Assembly (NCBI RefSeq): GCF_900100395.1
Contig: NZ_FNFB01000028.1
Location: forward strand, 30,717 to 94,716
Length of the DNA: 64,000 nt
Direction of reading: 5' to 3'
DNA from: Nonomuraea maritima
GTDB taxonomy: Bacteria; Actinomycetota; Actinomycetes; Streptosporangiales; Streptosporangiaceae
Shown here piece by piece: positions 7,917-15,361 of the stretch (positions are counted from its first letter, which is position 1; every line of letters starts with the position of its first letter). The translations under genes and the position numbers were made by a program. The notes beneath the pieces were generated by a model. It saw nothing but the letters and a program-made list of their open reading frames with translations, had not been told where the DNA came from and searched no databases.

Positions 7917-8489
7917 GTGGCAGACAATGACCTCATGACAACTCCCCCACCACTAGCCCGGCTGCTTATCGTCGCCGCCAAAAAAGCCCTCGCGGCAGTC
8001 GGCCTGACGTTAGTGTTTCTTGTCGTCGGCACGACCGAAGGCATCTTTGATCCTGAGCCGGACTGGCTGCTCTGGCTCTTCAGTGGCGCAGCCGTGGTTT
8101 CCCTAGGGTCGTCGCTAGTGCTCAGCTGGTACACCGACAGACCGCGCCGCGCAGCAGTCGAGCAAGCCGAACGAAGCCCGTCCGAACGGCTACGCGAACT
8201 CAACACAATGGTCGAGTCCTCCATGGCGGTCACCGCCCAATTCATGGACCGACTCGTACGCGAACTCGAATCACAGAAAGCCGCCGCCGAGGCAACCATC
8301 GCGGAAGGTGAGGAGCGGGCTCGGTGGCTGGACATCAACAAGGGCGAAGCCGAGAAGATGCGGCAGCTCCTCGTCGGCGAGACGAAGGCGACCATCAGCG
8401 CCCAGCGTCGTCGCGACTGGATGCTCGTCGGCATCGGCGCGCTCATCTCGATCCCCATCGGAGCCATGATCAACTTGCTTGTGCCATGA
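7917..8489 (+). CDS. membrane protein with coiled-coil
   Basis: The 190-residue protein has two N-terminal membrane segments (ALAAVGLTLVFLVVG and WLLWLFSGAAVVSLGSSLVLSW), a charged coiled-coil of about 90 residues, and a C-terminal membrane segment (WMLVGIGALISIPIGAMINLL). GGAG stands about 9 bases before the GTG start. The topology resembles small superinfection-exclusion or envelope-sensing proteins, but this is only a shape comparison. Confidence 0.65.
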   Translation: MADNDLMTTPPPLARLLIVAAKKALAAVGLTLVFLVVGTTEGIFDPEPDWLLWLFSGAAVVSLGSSLVLSWYTDRPRRAAVEQAERSPSERLRELNTMVESSMAVTAQFMDRLVRELESQKAAAEATIAEGEERARWLDINKGEAEKMRQLLVGETKATISAQRRRDWMLVGIGALISIPIGAMINLLVP

Positions 8490-8624
8490 AAACGAGACCT
8501 CACGGGCGACGGCGCCTTCTGCGTTTTGGGGGGTGGTGCCCCCTGGCGTGGTCGGGCGCGGGCCGGCTGGTTGTGGGTGGGTCTGCGTCGAGGAGGACCA
8601 GGCCGTCGTCGACGTGCGCCGCGG
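8490..8624. other. gene-free convergent gap with a weak hairpin
   Basis: No convincing gene is seen between the plus-strand membrane gene and the minus-strand gene ending at 8625. A GGGGG-TGGTG-CCCCC hairpin at 8529-8543 with a short T run on one side may end transcription. Confidence 0.35.
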
Positions 8625-8822
8625 TCAGCGCAGGCCGGGGAACATCTGGTCTAGGTTCGCGGCGGCGGAGCTGGTCGCGAGGGCCAGGTGCAGCCGCGTC
8701 CATGCGTCGGCGAGGGTGACGCACGACTGGACGTGCACGGTGTCGTCGAGGTGCTCGGCCGCCTGGTCGAGGAGTTCGCCTGCTTTCGCCGCGGCGATGC
8801 TGGCAGCCTCCGAGGGGATCAT
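8625..8822 (-). CDS. small helical protein
   Basis: The 65-residue product (MIPSEAASIAAAKAGELLDQ start, NLDQMFPGLR end) is alanine-rich and helical. Its ATG overlaps the stop of the upstream HTH gene (ATGA). No domain is recognised; the coupling indicates a real gene. Confidence 0.5.
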   Translation of the reverse strand: MIPSEAASIAAAKAGELLDQAAEHLDDTVHVQSCVTLADAWTRLHLALATSSAAANLDQMFPGLR

Positions 8823-9058
8823 GCGGACGCTCCGGCCGAGGTGGTCGTGTTCGTCTCGGTGCGGGAGCGGGTGTCGCCGCCGCGGTGTCGGAGTTCGGCG
8901 CCGGCCTCCTCGAGGAGCTGGTGCACGAACCCGTACGACCGGCCGATCGACAGGGCGATCGCGCGGATCGACTCGCCGGAGCGGTACCGGAGGGCTACGG
9001 CTTGGGCGGCCTGGGCGCGCTCGGCGCCGACGATGCGGACGTTGGGTCGCAGCTGCAT
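8819..9058 (-). CDS. small helix-turn-helix protein
   Basis: The 79-residue protein matches a frequent actinomycete family with the pattern ALRYRSGESIRAIALSIGRSYGFVHQLLEEAGAELRHRGG; the HTH spans about residues 23-48. GGAAAGG lies 6-7 bases before its ATG. It is divergent from the sigma-region-4 gene, sharing a 40-bp promoter gap, so one may control the other. Confidence 0.75.
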   Translation of the reverse strand: MQLRPNVRIVGAERAQAAQAVALRYRSGESIRAIALSIGRSYGFVHQLLEEAGAELRHRGGDTRSRTETNTTTSAGASA

Positions 9059-9098
9059 GGGGGGCCTTTCCTGTTGTCGAGGGTGGAGAATCGGGAGC

Positions 9099-9344
9099 AT
9101 GCAGACGTACGAGGCCGGACGCCCGGTCGAACTGGACGCCCGGGAGCGGTTGATCCTCGTGTACCGCCTCGTCGCCGCCGAGCCGCTGTCGCGCAAGCAG
9201 CTTGGCGCCGTCCTGGGCATCTCGGACGCCAGGGTCAGGCAGCTGGAGTCCAAGCTGATGAGCAAGCTTCGGTTCGGCCTGACCGTGGAGTTTCCCGCAT
9301 CCGAGCAGTACGAGGTGCCGGCCCCGCGGGACCTGCCGCGCTGA
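9099..9344 (+). CDS. stand-alone sigma-70 region 4 domain protein
   Basis: This 81-residue protein is almost entirely a sigma-70 region 4: LDARERLILVYRL, then LSRKQLGAVLGISDARVRQLESKLMSKLRF (residues about 12-60), where the last helix is the -35 recognition helix. Regions 2 and 3 are absent. It could act as an adaptor, an anti-sigma-like competitor or an HTH regulator. Start ATG 9099 follows GGGAG. It converges with the MerR-like gene. Confidence 0.75.
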   Translation: MQTYEAGRPVELDARERLILVYRLVAAEPLSRKQLGAVLGISDARVRQLESKLMSKLRFGLTVEFPASEQYEVPAPRDLPR

Positions 9345-9369
9345 CTCGGGACCGGTGCGTCGAGGGTGT

Positions 9370-9609
9370 TCAGGCTGCGCGGGCCCGGGCCAGGGTGGCG
9401 CGGAGCTCGTCGCGGTCTTCGGGTTTCGGGGGTACGGGGTCGCCGCGCCAGATGCAGCCTTCGATGGTGGCGAGGTCGTCGAGGTCGTAGACGACTTGGC
9501 GGCCGGCTCGGCCGAGGGTGCGGGCGGCGTAGCGGAACGCCCACTGTCGGATGGTCGAGGCTGCCCGGTCGAGGTGGTCGGCTGCTTGCTGGGCCGTGGC
9601 TGGGCGCAC
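9370..9609 (-). CDS. MerR/excisionase-like HTH protein
   Basis: A GTG at 9609 is chosen because AGGAGG lies 6 bases upstream. The 79-residue product begins with an HTH (ATAQQAADHLDRAASTIRQWA) followed by a wing-like GRAGRQVVYDLDDLATIEG, the layout of phage excisionases and MerR-type HTH-17 proteins. It could be the directionality factor of the integrase 2.3 kb away, or a small regulator. Confidence 0.7.
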   Translation of the reverse strand: MRPATAQQAADHLDRAASTIRQWAFRYAARTLGRAGRQVVYDLDDLATIEGCIWRGDPVPPKPEDRDELRATLARARAA

Positions 9610-9681
9610 GCCGTCCTCCTGAGGCTCGGGGGGCAAATGGTGCGCTGGTGCGCTTTTGACGCGTTCCGGACAGGCAACCAT

Positions 9682-10034
9682 GCGAGGTGGACGCGCTGTA
9701 GTCAGCGGAGGCGCACGAACAGAGTGGTTCGCATAGGCGAGTAAGGGTCAGCTAGCGATCTTGTTACAGGCGATCTCAGCGTCTCGCTAGCATTTCCGCA
9801 GGTCAGAGGCTCGCAACCGTGTAACGGGTACACCACACCTGTCGGCGCAAAGTGTTACACACCCGCCTCACCAGCCGCAACACCAGGCAACGAGAAAGGG
9901 CCGCCTCCCAGTCCCCCACGAACAGGAAGCGGCCCCAAGACCCCGCCCAAAGGGTCACCCACCAGACGAAGCGCTCTCGACCAACCGGATACGCCCGGCA
10001 CGGAGCGTAGCACCCCCAACGATCACGCACAGCA
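9682..10034. other. gene-free repeat-bearing region
   Basis: About 350 bp without a convincing gene. It holds three TGTTACA/TGTAACA words (9765, 9819 and 9853 areas; GTGTAAC at 9819-9825 mirrors GTTACAC at 9854-9860), the inverted TGACCTGCGG site at 9791-9805, and a GGGCCGC/GCGGCCC hairpin (9898-9935). This could be a recombination, replication-origin or control region. Confidence 0.4.
9791..9805 (-). repeat. TGACCWGCGGAAAYG repeat, copy 3
   Basis: In the minus direction it reads TGACCTGCGGAAATG, one mismatch from the copy at 5672. The neighbouring CTCAGCGT and GCTAGC words also recur near the inverted repeat at 5797-5843. Confidence 0.5.
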
Positions 10035-10250
10035 TCACCGCCGTTCAACGGTGACGATCACCTGCCAGGTGGCATCGAGCTCGATAGAGATCAACTTCCA
10101 GCCCAAGTCCGCCGCGTAGTCGAGCGCCTGACGACGGAGATCGTCCGCGCCGGTGACGTCGAGCATGAACGGCTCAACGTCGTGGTCCTCCTCCCACAGG
10201 ATCTTGACCACTGCCACGTAGCGGCCCGCCCGCACCGACAGCTCGCTCAC
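10035..10250 (-). CDS. small unknown protein
   Basis: The 71-residue product (starting VSELSVRAGRYVAVVKILWE) has beta strands around a helix (GADDLRRQALDYAADLGWK) and ends ISIELDATWQVIVTVERR. The GTG at 10250 overlaps the upstream stop (GTGA) after GAGGTG. It resembles the fold pattern of the product of 7548-7784. Function unknown. Confidence 0.6.
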   Translation of the reverse strand: MSELSVRAGRYVAVVKILWEEDHDVEPFMLDVTGADDLRRQALDYAADLGWKLISIELDATWQVIVTVERR

Positions 10251-11041
10251 GCGCCCACCTCGTCGACGACCAGGCCCCGCTCGGCGACCTCGCTGACATG
10301 CCCGCCGCACGTCGAACACACAAACGCGCCCAACCCCGCGTCCCAGCGCAACGACCGCTCACCACACGCCGAACACCGAGCGTGCGACTCCTCCGGCTCC
10401 TCCCCCACCGCCGCGCGTAGCCGCTCCTCCCAACCGAGCGACCACTCCACCAGCTGCACCGGCTCAGCATCCGCCGGCCGGAGCGCCGACACCACACCCA
10501 GGTCCTCCACCGCGAGCACCGCGACCAGCTGCTCTACCAACCACGCCACCGACCGAGACCGAGCAACCCCCGACCGAGCACCACGAACCCGCGCCGCGCA
10601 CCCCAACCGCTCCCTGGCCAGGTCCTCGAAGTCGAGCAGCTCCCCCACCAGCACATCCAGCAGCTCCGCATCCGGCGACACCACCGGCCGCGGCCGCGAC
10701 CCCGACACGCGAGACCAGCGCGACGCCGGCCTCAACCCATCCCCACGAGCAGACACCACCGCCGCCAGCGCATCCACTTCCAACAGCGCGCGCCTCGTCG
10801 TCGCCCGACAGCGACCACACACCAGCGGATCCCCCGCACGCCACGCCACGTCAGGCTGAACCGGCTCGAGCGGCATCTCCCCCACACCGCCCTCCGCGAG
10901 CCACCGATCCACCGCATCCGCATGCACCTCACGAGCACGAAGAAACGACGCCCACACGCGACGCGCACCACCATTGCACGGGCCAACACACACCTGACCA
11001 GCCAACACACACCCCCGGTGACAGACCCCCACACAGTACAA
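10247..11041 (-). CDS. cysteine-rich zinc-ribbon protein
   Basis: The protein has an N-terminal cysteine cluster (CVGVCHRGCVLAG...CVGPCNGG) and a later CGRC, then a helical middle and a C-terminal zinc ribbon CSACGERSLRWDAGLGAFVC...C. A TTG at 11041 with AAAGGA 7 bases upstream fits best; a GTG at 11059 is in frame. Similar Cys-rich proteins are common in actinobacterial phages. Strand composition is strongly purine/pyrimidine biased here. Function unknown. Confidence 0.6.
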   Translation of the reverse strand: MYCVGVCHRGCVLAGQVCVGPCNGGARRVWASFLRAREVHADAVDRWLAEGGVGEMPLEPVQPDVAWRAGDPLVCGRCRATTRRALLEVDALAAVVSARGDGLRPASRWSRVSGSRPRPVVSPDAELLDVLVGELLDFEDLARERLGCAARVRGARSGVARSRSVAWLVEQLVAVLAVEDLGVVSALRPADAEPVQLVEWSLGWEERLRAAVGEEPEESHARCSACGERSLRWDAGLGAFVCSTCGGHVSEVAERGLVVDEVGA

Positions 11042-11118
11042 GATCAAATCCTTTCGCACAGAACCAAGCCGAAGAGGGCCAGCCGGCTTCGCTGACGAGC
11101 GGGTCCGGGGCGCGCGAA

Positions 11119-11149
11119 AACCCCGCGCGACTGGCTGTCGCGCGGGGTT
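11119..11149 (-). terminator. strong hairpin terminator
   Basis: A 12-bp perfect stem (AACCCCGCGCGA with its complement) encloses a 7-base loop. It lies 17 bp past the stop of the gene ending at 11166. Confidence 0.75.
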
Positions 11150-11165
11150 CGCTGGGCGGTTCGCG

Positions 11166-11891
11166 CTACGCGCGCGGGCGGCGCGTCGGGATCGCTGCGA
11201 GTCGGCTCCGCGCCGCTTCGCTGGCTCGCGCTACTCCGTAGATCTCGTCAAGCGCTCCGCTGTCGGCAAGCTCGGCCATGCGGCGGAGCGATCGGAGCGC
11301 GGCCACGCAGTAAGAGGCTTCCTGCTGCGCCCTGCCGGTGGCGTGGGCGCGGGTGTAGGTCGCCTGCGTCTCGTACCGGGCGAACATGGGCGCGTCATAG
11401 GTGATGCTGACCTTGCCGTGTTCGGCGGTCACCCGCACGTGCAGGAGCTGTCCGCACGTGGCGAGTAGGCGCGTGATCTCTGCGGCTGCGGTCCGGACGG
11501 CGGCGAGGACGCCGGTCGGCTCGGCTTCGATCGGACGGCGGACATCGCTTACCGCCACGTCTTCGATGATCGCACCCGTGCCGGGCTTGATCAGGAGGAA
11601 CGTGGCATGCAGCGACTTGCGGCACGTGTCGCCGATGCTCCACACCCCGTGCAAGTGGACGGCGGGGCCGTGGTACTCGACGGTGCTGCCGGTCGGCGCG
11701 TAGTCCAGCAGGGCCGCGCGGGCGGTCTGGCTGGCCATGTAGACGCGCCGCTGAAGGTCGGCGCGCGGGTTGCACGGCTGGTGCCACATGCACCGCTGGC
11801 AACTGGTCCGGCCGTGTCCCTCGTACGCGCTCTGCGCGTCCCTCACGGCTTCGATGGCGGCGTAAGCGGCGTTCTTCTTGATCTGGTCCAT
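11166..11891 (-). CDS. unknown phage-type protein
   Basis: The 241-residue protein has an early CQRCMWHQPC motif that may bind zinc, a beta-rich centre (STVEYHGPAVHLHGVWSIGD) and a helical C-terminal half ending in a basic tail (PTRRPRA). No catalytic motif is seen. It is the last gene before the strong terminator and is preceded by a GC hairpin. Confidence 0.6.
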   Translation of the reverse strand: MDQIKKNAAYAAIEAVRDAQSAYEGHGRTSCQRCMWHQPCNPRADLQRRVYMASQTARAALLDYAPTGSTVEYHGPAVHLHGVWSIGDTCRKSLHATFLLIKPGTGAIIEDVAVSDVRRPIEAEPTGVLAAVRTAAAEITRLLATCGQLLHVRVTAEHGKVSITYDAPMFARYETQATYTRAHATGRAQQEASYCVAALRSLRRMAELADSGALDEIYGVARASEAARSRLAAIPTRRPRA

Positions 11892-11920
11892 GACTGGTTC
11901 TCCCTGTGGTGGTGGGGGTG

Positions 11921-11943
11921 CCGCGCCCCGGTGCGGGGCGCGG
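11921..11943. terminator. GC hairpin between same-strand genes
   Basis: CCGCGCCCCG and its complement form a 10-bp stem with a 3-base loop, between the stop at 11953 and the ATG at 11891. It may attenuate or process the transcript. Confidence 0.5.
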
Positions 11944-11952
11944 CGGGTGGGG

Positions 11953-12639
11953 CTACTTCTGGTCGGTGGCGGCGTCGTCTTCGGCGTCGTCGGCCTTGAC
12001 CTTCTTCGCGGCGCGCTCGGCGGCGGCCTTCTCGCGCCTCTCCAGCTCGGCGCGGCCTTCCGGCGTGAGCCTGGCGACGAACATCTCGCGCATGTCGTCG
12101 TCGGTGGCGAGCTGCATGATTGCCTTAATCCGCTTGGTCTCCTCCTCCGGGAGCTTCGCGGCGGTCTCCGACTTCGCCTTGGGCGTGAGCAGCAGGGCAA
12201 GCGCGTTGGACGGGTCGGCCATCGGCTCGCCCATCGTGAAATCGACCTTCTCGCCGATGACCTGCGCGATAGCGCGGGTGATCTGCGGGTGAGACAGGTT
12301 CCCGGCTGCCTCGCGGTCAACGAGCGGGCTCGCGTCGTCCTGGCCCATGCCCTTAGCGCCCTTGGCAACGAGGTCCTTGGGGGACACGTCCCAAGGCTGC
12401 GGGTTGGTGCCGTAGTCGCCCGCCCAACCGTGCTCGATGACGGCGGCCACCATGCCCGCGACGGGCATGGAGAACGCGCGCCACATCAGGCGGGCGGGGG
12501 TGCTGGCGTCGCTGGCGCGGTTGATTACGCCGTTAGCGGCGCGACGGAACCACGTCAGAACGACGGTGAGAGCGGCGGTCACCTGCTCGTCGGTGTAGCG
12601 CTCGGCGGTCTGGGCCTTGGCCTTAGCGGGAGTAGCCAT
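11953..12639 (-). CDS. unknown phage-type protein
   Basis: The 228-residue protein begins MATPAKAKAQTAERYTDEQV, has helical segments (AALTVVLTWFRRAANGVI and LMWRAFSMPVAGMVAAVIEHGW) and a very charged C-terminus (REKAAAERAAKKVKADDAEDD). No known domain is recognised. A dispersed repeat and a GC hairpin precede its start. Confidence 0.6.
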   Translation of the reverse strand: MATPAKAKAQTAERYTDEQVTAALTVVLTWFRRAANGVINRASDASTPARLMWRAFSMPVAGMVAAVIEHGWAGDYGTNPQPWDVSPKDLVAKGAKGMGQDDASPLVDREAAGNLSHPQITRAIAQVIGEKVDFTMGEPMADPSNALALLLTPKAKSETAAKLPEEETKRIKAIMQLATDDDMREMFVARLTPEGRAELERREKAAAERAAKKVKADDAEDDAATDQK

Positions 12640-12665
12640 TTTGGATCTTGCCTTTCGGTTGGGGT

Positions 12666-12689
12666 GCCCGCCCCCGGTCGGGGGCGGGC
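12666..12689. terminator. GC hairpin between repeat and start codon
   Basis: GCCCGCCCCC and GGGGGCGGGC pair around GGTC. It stands between the dispersed repeat at 12707 and the ATG at 12639. Confidence 0.6.
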
Positions 12690-12704
12690 GTAGGGGATGG
12701 TTTG

Positions 12705-13523
12705 TCAGTGGTTCCGCTGGCGCTTCATGCGCACCGAAAGCACGTAGATGGCCAGGGCGGCACCTACCAGCAACCAGGCGCAGACCTGCACCCACAGGGG
12801 CAACCACGGTTCATCCGTCGCCACGGGCGTCGGGGTCGGCGTGGTCCGCGTAGGCGTGGCGCTGGCGGTCGGGACGGCGCTACGGCGCGTGCTGGACGCG
12901 GTGCCCGTGGCGGACGGCGTAGCGGTGACCGTAGGGGCGGGCGAACCGTCCCGACCGTTCCTGCCGTCCCTGCCGGGCGTACCGGCGTTGCCCTGCGGGC
13001 CGGTCGTACCGGCAACGCCAGGCGTACCGGCGGGACCGGTCGCACCGGGCGCGCCCTTCTCGCCCTTCTCGCCCTTCGGACCTGCCGGGCCCTGGTCGCC
13101 CTGGTCACCCTTCGGGCCCTGGGGGCCTGCCGGACCCTGCTCGCCCTTCGGACCCTGCGCCCCTGCGGGTCCAGGGTCGCCGGGGTCGCCCTTCTCGCCC
13201 TTCTCGCCGGGCTCGCCCTGCGGACCCTGCGAACCGTTAACACCGGGCTCGCCCTGCGGTCCCTGCGGACCCTGCTCGCCCTGGTCGCCCTGCACGGACA
13301 CGTAGGGGATGCACACCGCGAACGAGAGTGCGGCCCCGCTGTCCATCGCGGTCGCCGTGACGGTCGGGCAGAACGTGCCCGTAAGGGTGACGGTCGGCGC
13401 TGCGACCGGTGTGGCACCGATCGCGCTGGGCGCTAACCCTGCCGTGATGGCCAGTACGGCGGCGGTGAGTGCGACGCTCGTAAGCGCCGCCCCCGCTGCC
13501 TTGGCCTGTCGTGTGTTCTTCAT
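12705..13523 (-). CDS. collagen-like surface protein with membrane anchor
   Basis: The protein begins with a basic stretch and hydrophobic signal (GAALTSVALTAAVLAITAGLA), continues with a short extracellular segment containing two cysteines, then about 39 uninterrupted Gly-X-Y triplets (residues about 79-195, rich in GPQ, GEK, GDQ, GPA), a Ser/Thr/Pro-rich linker, a C-terminal membrane helix and the basic tail RMKRQRNH. It should form a trimeric stalk at the cell surface. Collagen repeats also occur in phage tail fibres, but signal and anchor favour a cell-surface role. The last codons coincide with a dispersed repeat. Confidence 0.85.
   Translation of the reverse strand: MKNTRQAKAAGAALTSVALTAAVLAITAGLAPSAIGATPVAAPTVTLTGTFCPTVTATAMDSGAALSFAVCIPYVSVQGDQGEQGPQGPQGEPGVNGSQGPQGEPGEKGEKGDPGDPGPAGAQGPKGEQGPAGPQGPKGDQGDQGPAGPKGEKGEKGAPGATGPAGTPGVAGTTGPQGNAGTPGRDGRNGRDGSPAPTVTATPSATGTASSTRRSAVPTASATPTRTTPTPTPVATDEPWLPLWVQVCAWLLVGAALAIYVLSVRMKRQRNH
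12707..12726 (-). repeat. dispersed start-associated repeat, copy 2
   Basis: In the minus direction it reads AAGCGCCAGCGGAACCACTG and overlaps the stop region of the collagen-like gene. It lies about 68 bp before the ATG at 12639, with a GC hairpin between. Confidence 0.7.
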
Positions 13524-13542
13524 GGCGATCACTCTCGTTCCC

Positions 13543-13570
13543 TACGTAATGGGACGTCCAGGGCTGTCAA
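13543..13570 (-). promoter_or_regulatory. promoter of the collagen-like gene
   Basis: A perfect -35 TTGACA (13570-13565) is followed after 16 bp by TACGTA (13548-13543), about 20 bp before the ATG at 13523. This is a good vegetative-sigma promoter match. Confidence 0.6.
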
Positions 13571-13981
13571 GTTTTTGTTATCGACACGTTATGAAAATCG
13601 GGCGCTGACATACCCCCGCCCCCTATCTGACCAGCGGTTCAGCATTAGGAAAGAAACCTAACTAAACTCCAGGCCGCGCCGAACCAAGATCCAACCACCC
13701 ACAAACAGCCGCCGGCATAGCCCACCCACACATCTCTTGGGCTGGTTGCCTTCGACTTGCTGTTGTCGCTTCTGAGGGCCTCTGTGGTGTGTCTGGTCTC
13801 CTTGTACCGGTGCGCGTGTGTTCGTTCGCGTGTGTGGACGCTGTCAGGTCTTTTGAGCGTGTTCTGTCTGCGTTGTCGCTTGCGCTTTGCGTTGTGCGCT
13901 CATGCGAAAACCCGCCATCGACGACCAGGTGCGTTGGCCTGGGTGCGTCGGTGACGGGTTTCGGGGTGGTGTCGCCTTGGG
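13571..13981. other. gene-free intergenic region
   Basis: About 410 bp between the collagen-like gene and the replisome-organiser-like gene. No convincing gene is seen. It holds a partial dispersed repeat (13874-13890) and AT-richer DNA near 13571-13670, suiting regulatory DNA. Confidence 0.4.
13874..13890 (-). repeat. dispersed repeat, partial copy 3
   Basis: In the minus direction GCAAAGCGCAAGCGACA: the AAAGCGCAAGCG half is intact, the second half is changed. No start codon of an assigned gene lies within 100 bp downstream. Confidence 0.45.
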
Positions 13982-14779
13982 TCAGTCGGCGGCGAGTCGG
14001 TCTGCTGCGCAGGCTCGGCAGGGTTCTTCCATGTACGGGTGGGTGGGGCACATGCGGCCTACGCCTCGGTGCGCTCCTGGTAGGGGTTCGGGCTTGGGCA
14101 GGTGTTCATGGGGGTTGGCGCGGAGTGCGCGTTGCACGTACCTGGCGGGGTTTTTCACGGTGCTGCGGGCTCTGCTGAGGATGTGGTCTCTGATGTGTGC
14201 GGCTTGCTGGTCGGTGATGGGGTGCGCGGCGAGCGCAGCGAGTTCGCGCTTCACCATGGCGTCTACTGCTGAAAAGTCCTGTCCGTCTGTCTGGTTGTCG
14301 TCGCGTTCGCGAGCGGGGTACGGCGGGATAGATGACTGACTAGAGAAGTTGTTTTGGGAGTGGGATTGGGATGGGATTGGGGCAGCGTCTTCAGACACGT
14401 CGCCGGACACGTCTTGAGACGCGTCTCCGCGTGATCTTGTGCGGTCGCGTTTCCCTTCCAACCACCGCTCTTGACGTGCACGTTTAGCCTCACGCCCCTC
14501 CCTGATCTTCTCAGCGGACGGTTGATATTCGAGGTAGTCGTGCACGCACCAACCTGAGTCCGTTTCCTCCCACAATCCGACCGAAACCAGCTCACTCGCG
14601 TACCGTTTCGGAGCTCGTACGTCGCTCACAAACTTCAGCTCACGCTCCGGGATCTGCCCATCGGACAGGTTGGCGTTGCACCAGCACAACGCCGAAACGT
14701 ACAACCGGAACGCCTGGTCAGACAGGTGCCGCACCTTCCGATGCGTGGGGAAGGGATCATCGAGTCGAACCCACGCCAT
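13982..14779 (-). CDS. replisome-organiser-like replication protein
   Basis: The 265-residue protein begins MAWVRLDDPFPTHRKVRHLS followed by FRLYVSALCWCNANLSDGQIP and ELVSVGLWEE...VHDYLEYQPS. This N-terminal winged-helix pattern is typical of phage replisome organisers and DnaD-like helicase loaders. A serine- and glutamine-rich linker follows (about 130-165), then a helical part and a C-terminal CPTHPYMEEPCRAC zinc motif. The ATG overlaps the stop of the HNH gene upstream (ATGA), whose N-terminus is related, so the two likely act together at an origin. Confidence 0.75.
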   Translation of the reverse strand: MAWVRLDDPFPTHRKVRHLSDQAFRLYVSALCWCNANLSDGQIPERELKFVSDVRAPKRYASELVSVGLWEETDSGWCVHDYLEYQPSAEKIREGREAKRARQERWLEGKRDRTRSRGDASQDVSGDVSEDAAPIPSQSHSQNNFSSQSSIPPYPARERDDNQTDGQDFSAVDAMVKRELAALAAHPITDQQAAHIRDHILSRARSTVKNPARYVQRALRANPHEHLPKPEPLPGAHRGVGRMCPTHPYMEEPCRACAADRLAAD

Positions 14780-15267
14780 CAGACCCGCGCCCCCTTCCTG
14801 CTGTTGCAGGACCGGCACAGCACCCGCAGGTTCTCCACGGTGTCCTCTCCGCCCAATGACCATGGAAAGATGTGATCAAGGGTCAGGTCTTGGATGGCGC
14901 CGCACAGAACGCAGCGGTCGCCGTCGCGGTCGAAGACGAAGACCCGGACGTTAGACGGTATGGTGCGGCGGTAGTCGTCCCTTTCGACCGTCCACAAGGC
15001 GATCGGCCGGCCGCCTGGAACAGCCGGTACGGCGTGAGGCATCAGCCAGCCCTCCCCCGACCGTTCCCATAGCCGAGTGCGGACCAGGTCAGCGACATGA
15101 GCGCGCCGAGCGCCGAGCGAACGAGGTGTCCCCTCTGGAATGAACCCCGCCGTCGAGTAGGCCACGCACCATGACCCAGCCATCGCCCACAAGCCAAGAG
15201 CCGCTGGGCTCGCCGCTAGGACCGCTGGATGCGAGTGAAATCCGTCATCGACCTTGAACCACGGCAT
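14779..15267 (-). CDS. HNH endonuclease with replisome-organiser-like N-terminus
   Basis: Residues 1-85 (MPWFKVDDGFHSHPAVLAAS, ALGLWAMAGSWCVAYSTAGFIP, RTRLWERSGEGWLM) repeat the winged-helix pattern of the downstream gene. Residues 105-162 are a complete HNH nuclease: C119xxC122, D131-H132, N146 and C151xxC154. The fusion suggests a nuclease guided to a replication origin or specific DNA site. Strong GGAAGGAAGG ribosome binding site before ATG 15267. A hairpin and a dispersed-repeat variant stand upstream. Confidence 0.85.
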   Translation of the reverse strand: MPWFKVDDGFHSHPAVLAASPAALGLWAMAGSWCVAYSTAGFIPEGTPRSLGARRAHVADLVRTRLWERSGEGWLMPHAVPAVPGGRPIALWTVERDDYRRTIPSNVRVFVFDRDGDRCVLCGAIQDLTLDHIFPWSLGGEDTVENLRVLCRSCNSRKGARV

Positions 15268-15302
15268 GCTGTGTGCCGCCTTCCTTCCCTATATGCGAAG
15301 CG

Positions 15303-15333
15303 GGGGCCGCCACCGAGGGAAGTGGTCGGCCCC
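15303..15333. terminator. GC hairpin between J-domain and HNH genes
   Basis: GGGGCCGCCAC pairs with GTGGTCGGCCCC with one bulged base around an 8-base loop. It likely separates the upstream long operon from the HNH/replication pair. Confidence 0.5.
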
Positions 15334-15339
15334 TACCGT

Positions 15340-15355
15340 AAGCGGTCGCTGGCGC
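15340..15355 (-). repeat. dispersed repeat, shortened variant
   Basis: Minus strand reads GCGCCAGCGACCGCTT. It lacks two central bases and the AAA end of other copies but has the same place: upstream of a hairpin and then a start codon. Confidence 0.35.
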
Positions 15356-15361
15356 ACGTCG

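Noticed and set aside
8500..8724. Frame containing VDDGLVLLDA, resembling the start of PqqD-like proteins
   Set aside because: The similarity is about ten residues and the rest is Arg/Pro-rich. No start codon with a ribosome binding site is seen.
9803..10048. An 81-codon minus-strand frame in the 9682-10034 gap
   Set aside because: Trp/Arg/Cys-rich product with no ribosome binding site; the stretch has repeats and a hairpin and looks regulatory.
13662..14051. Minus-strand frame across the 13.6-13.98 kb gap
   Set aside because: It overlaps the supported replisome-organiser-like gene and has a Thr/Arg/Pro composition without motif or ribosome binding site.
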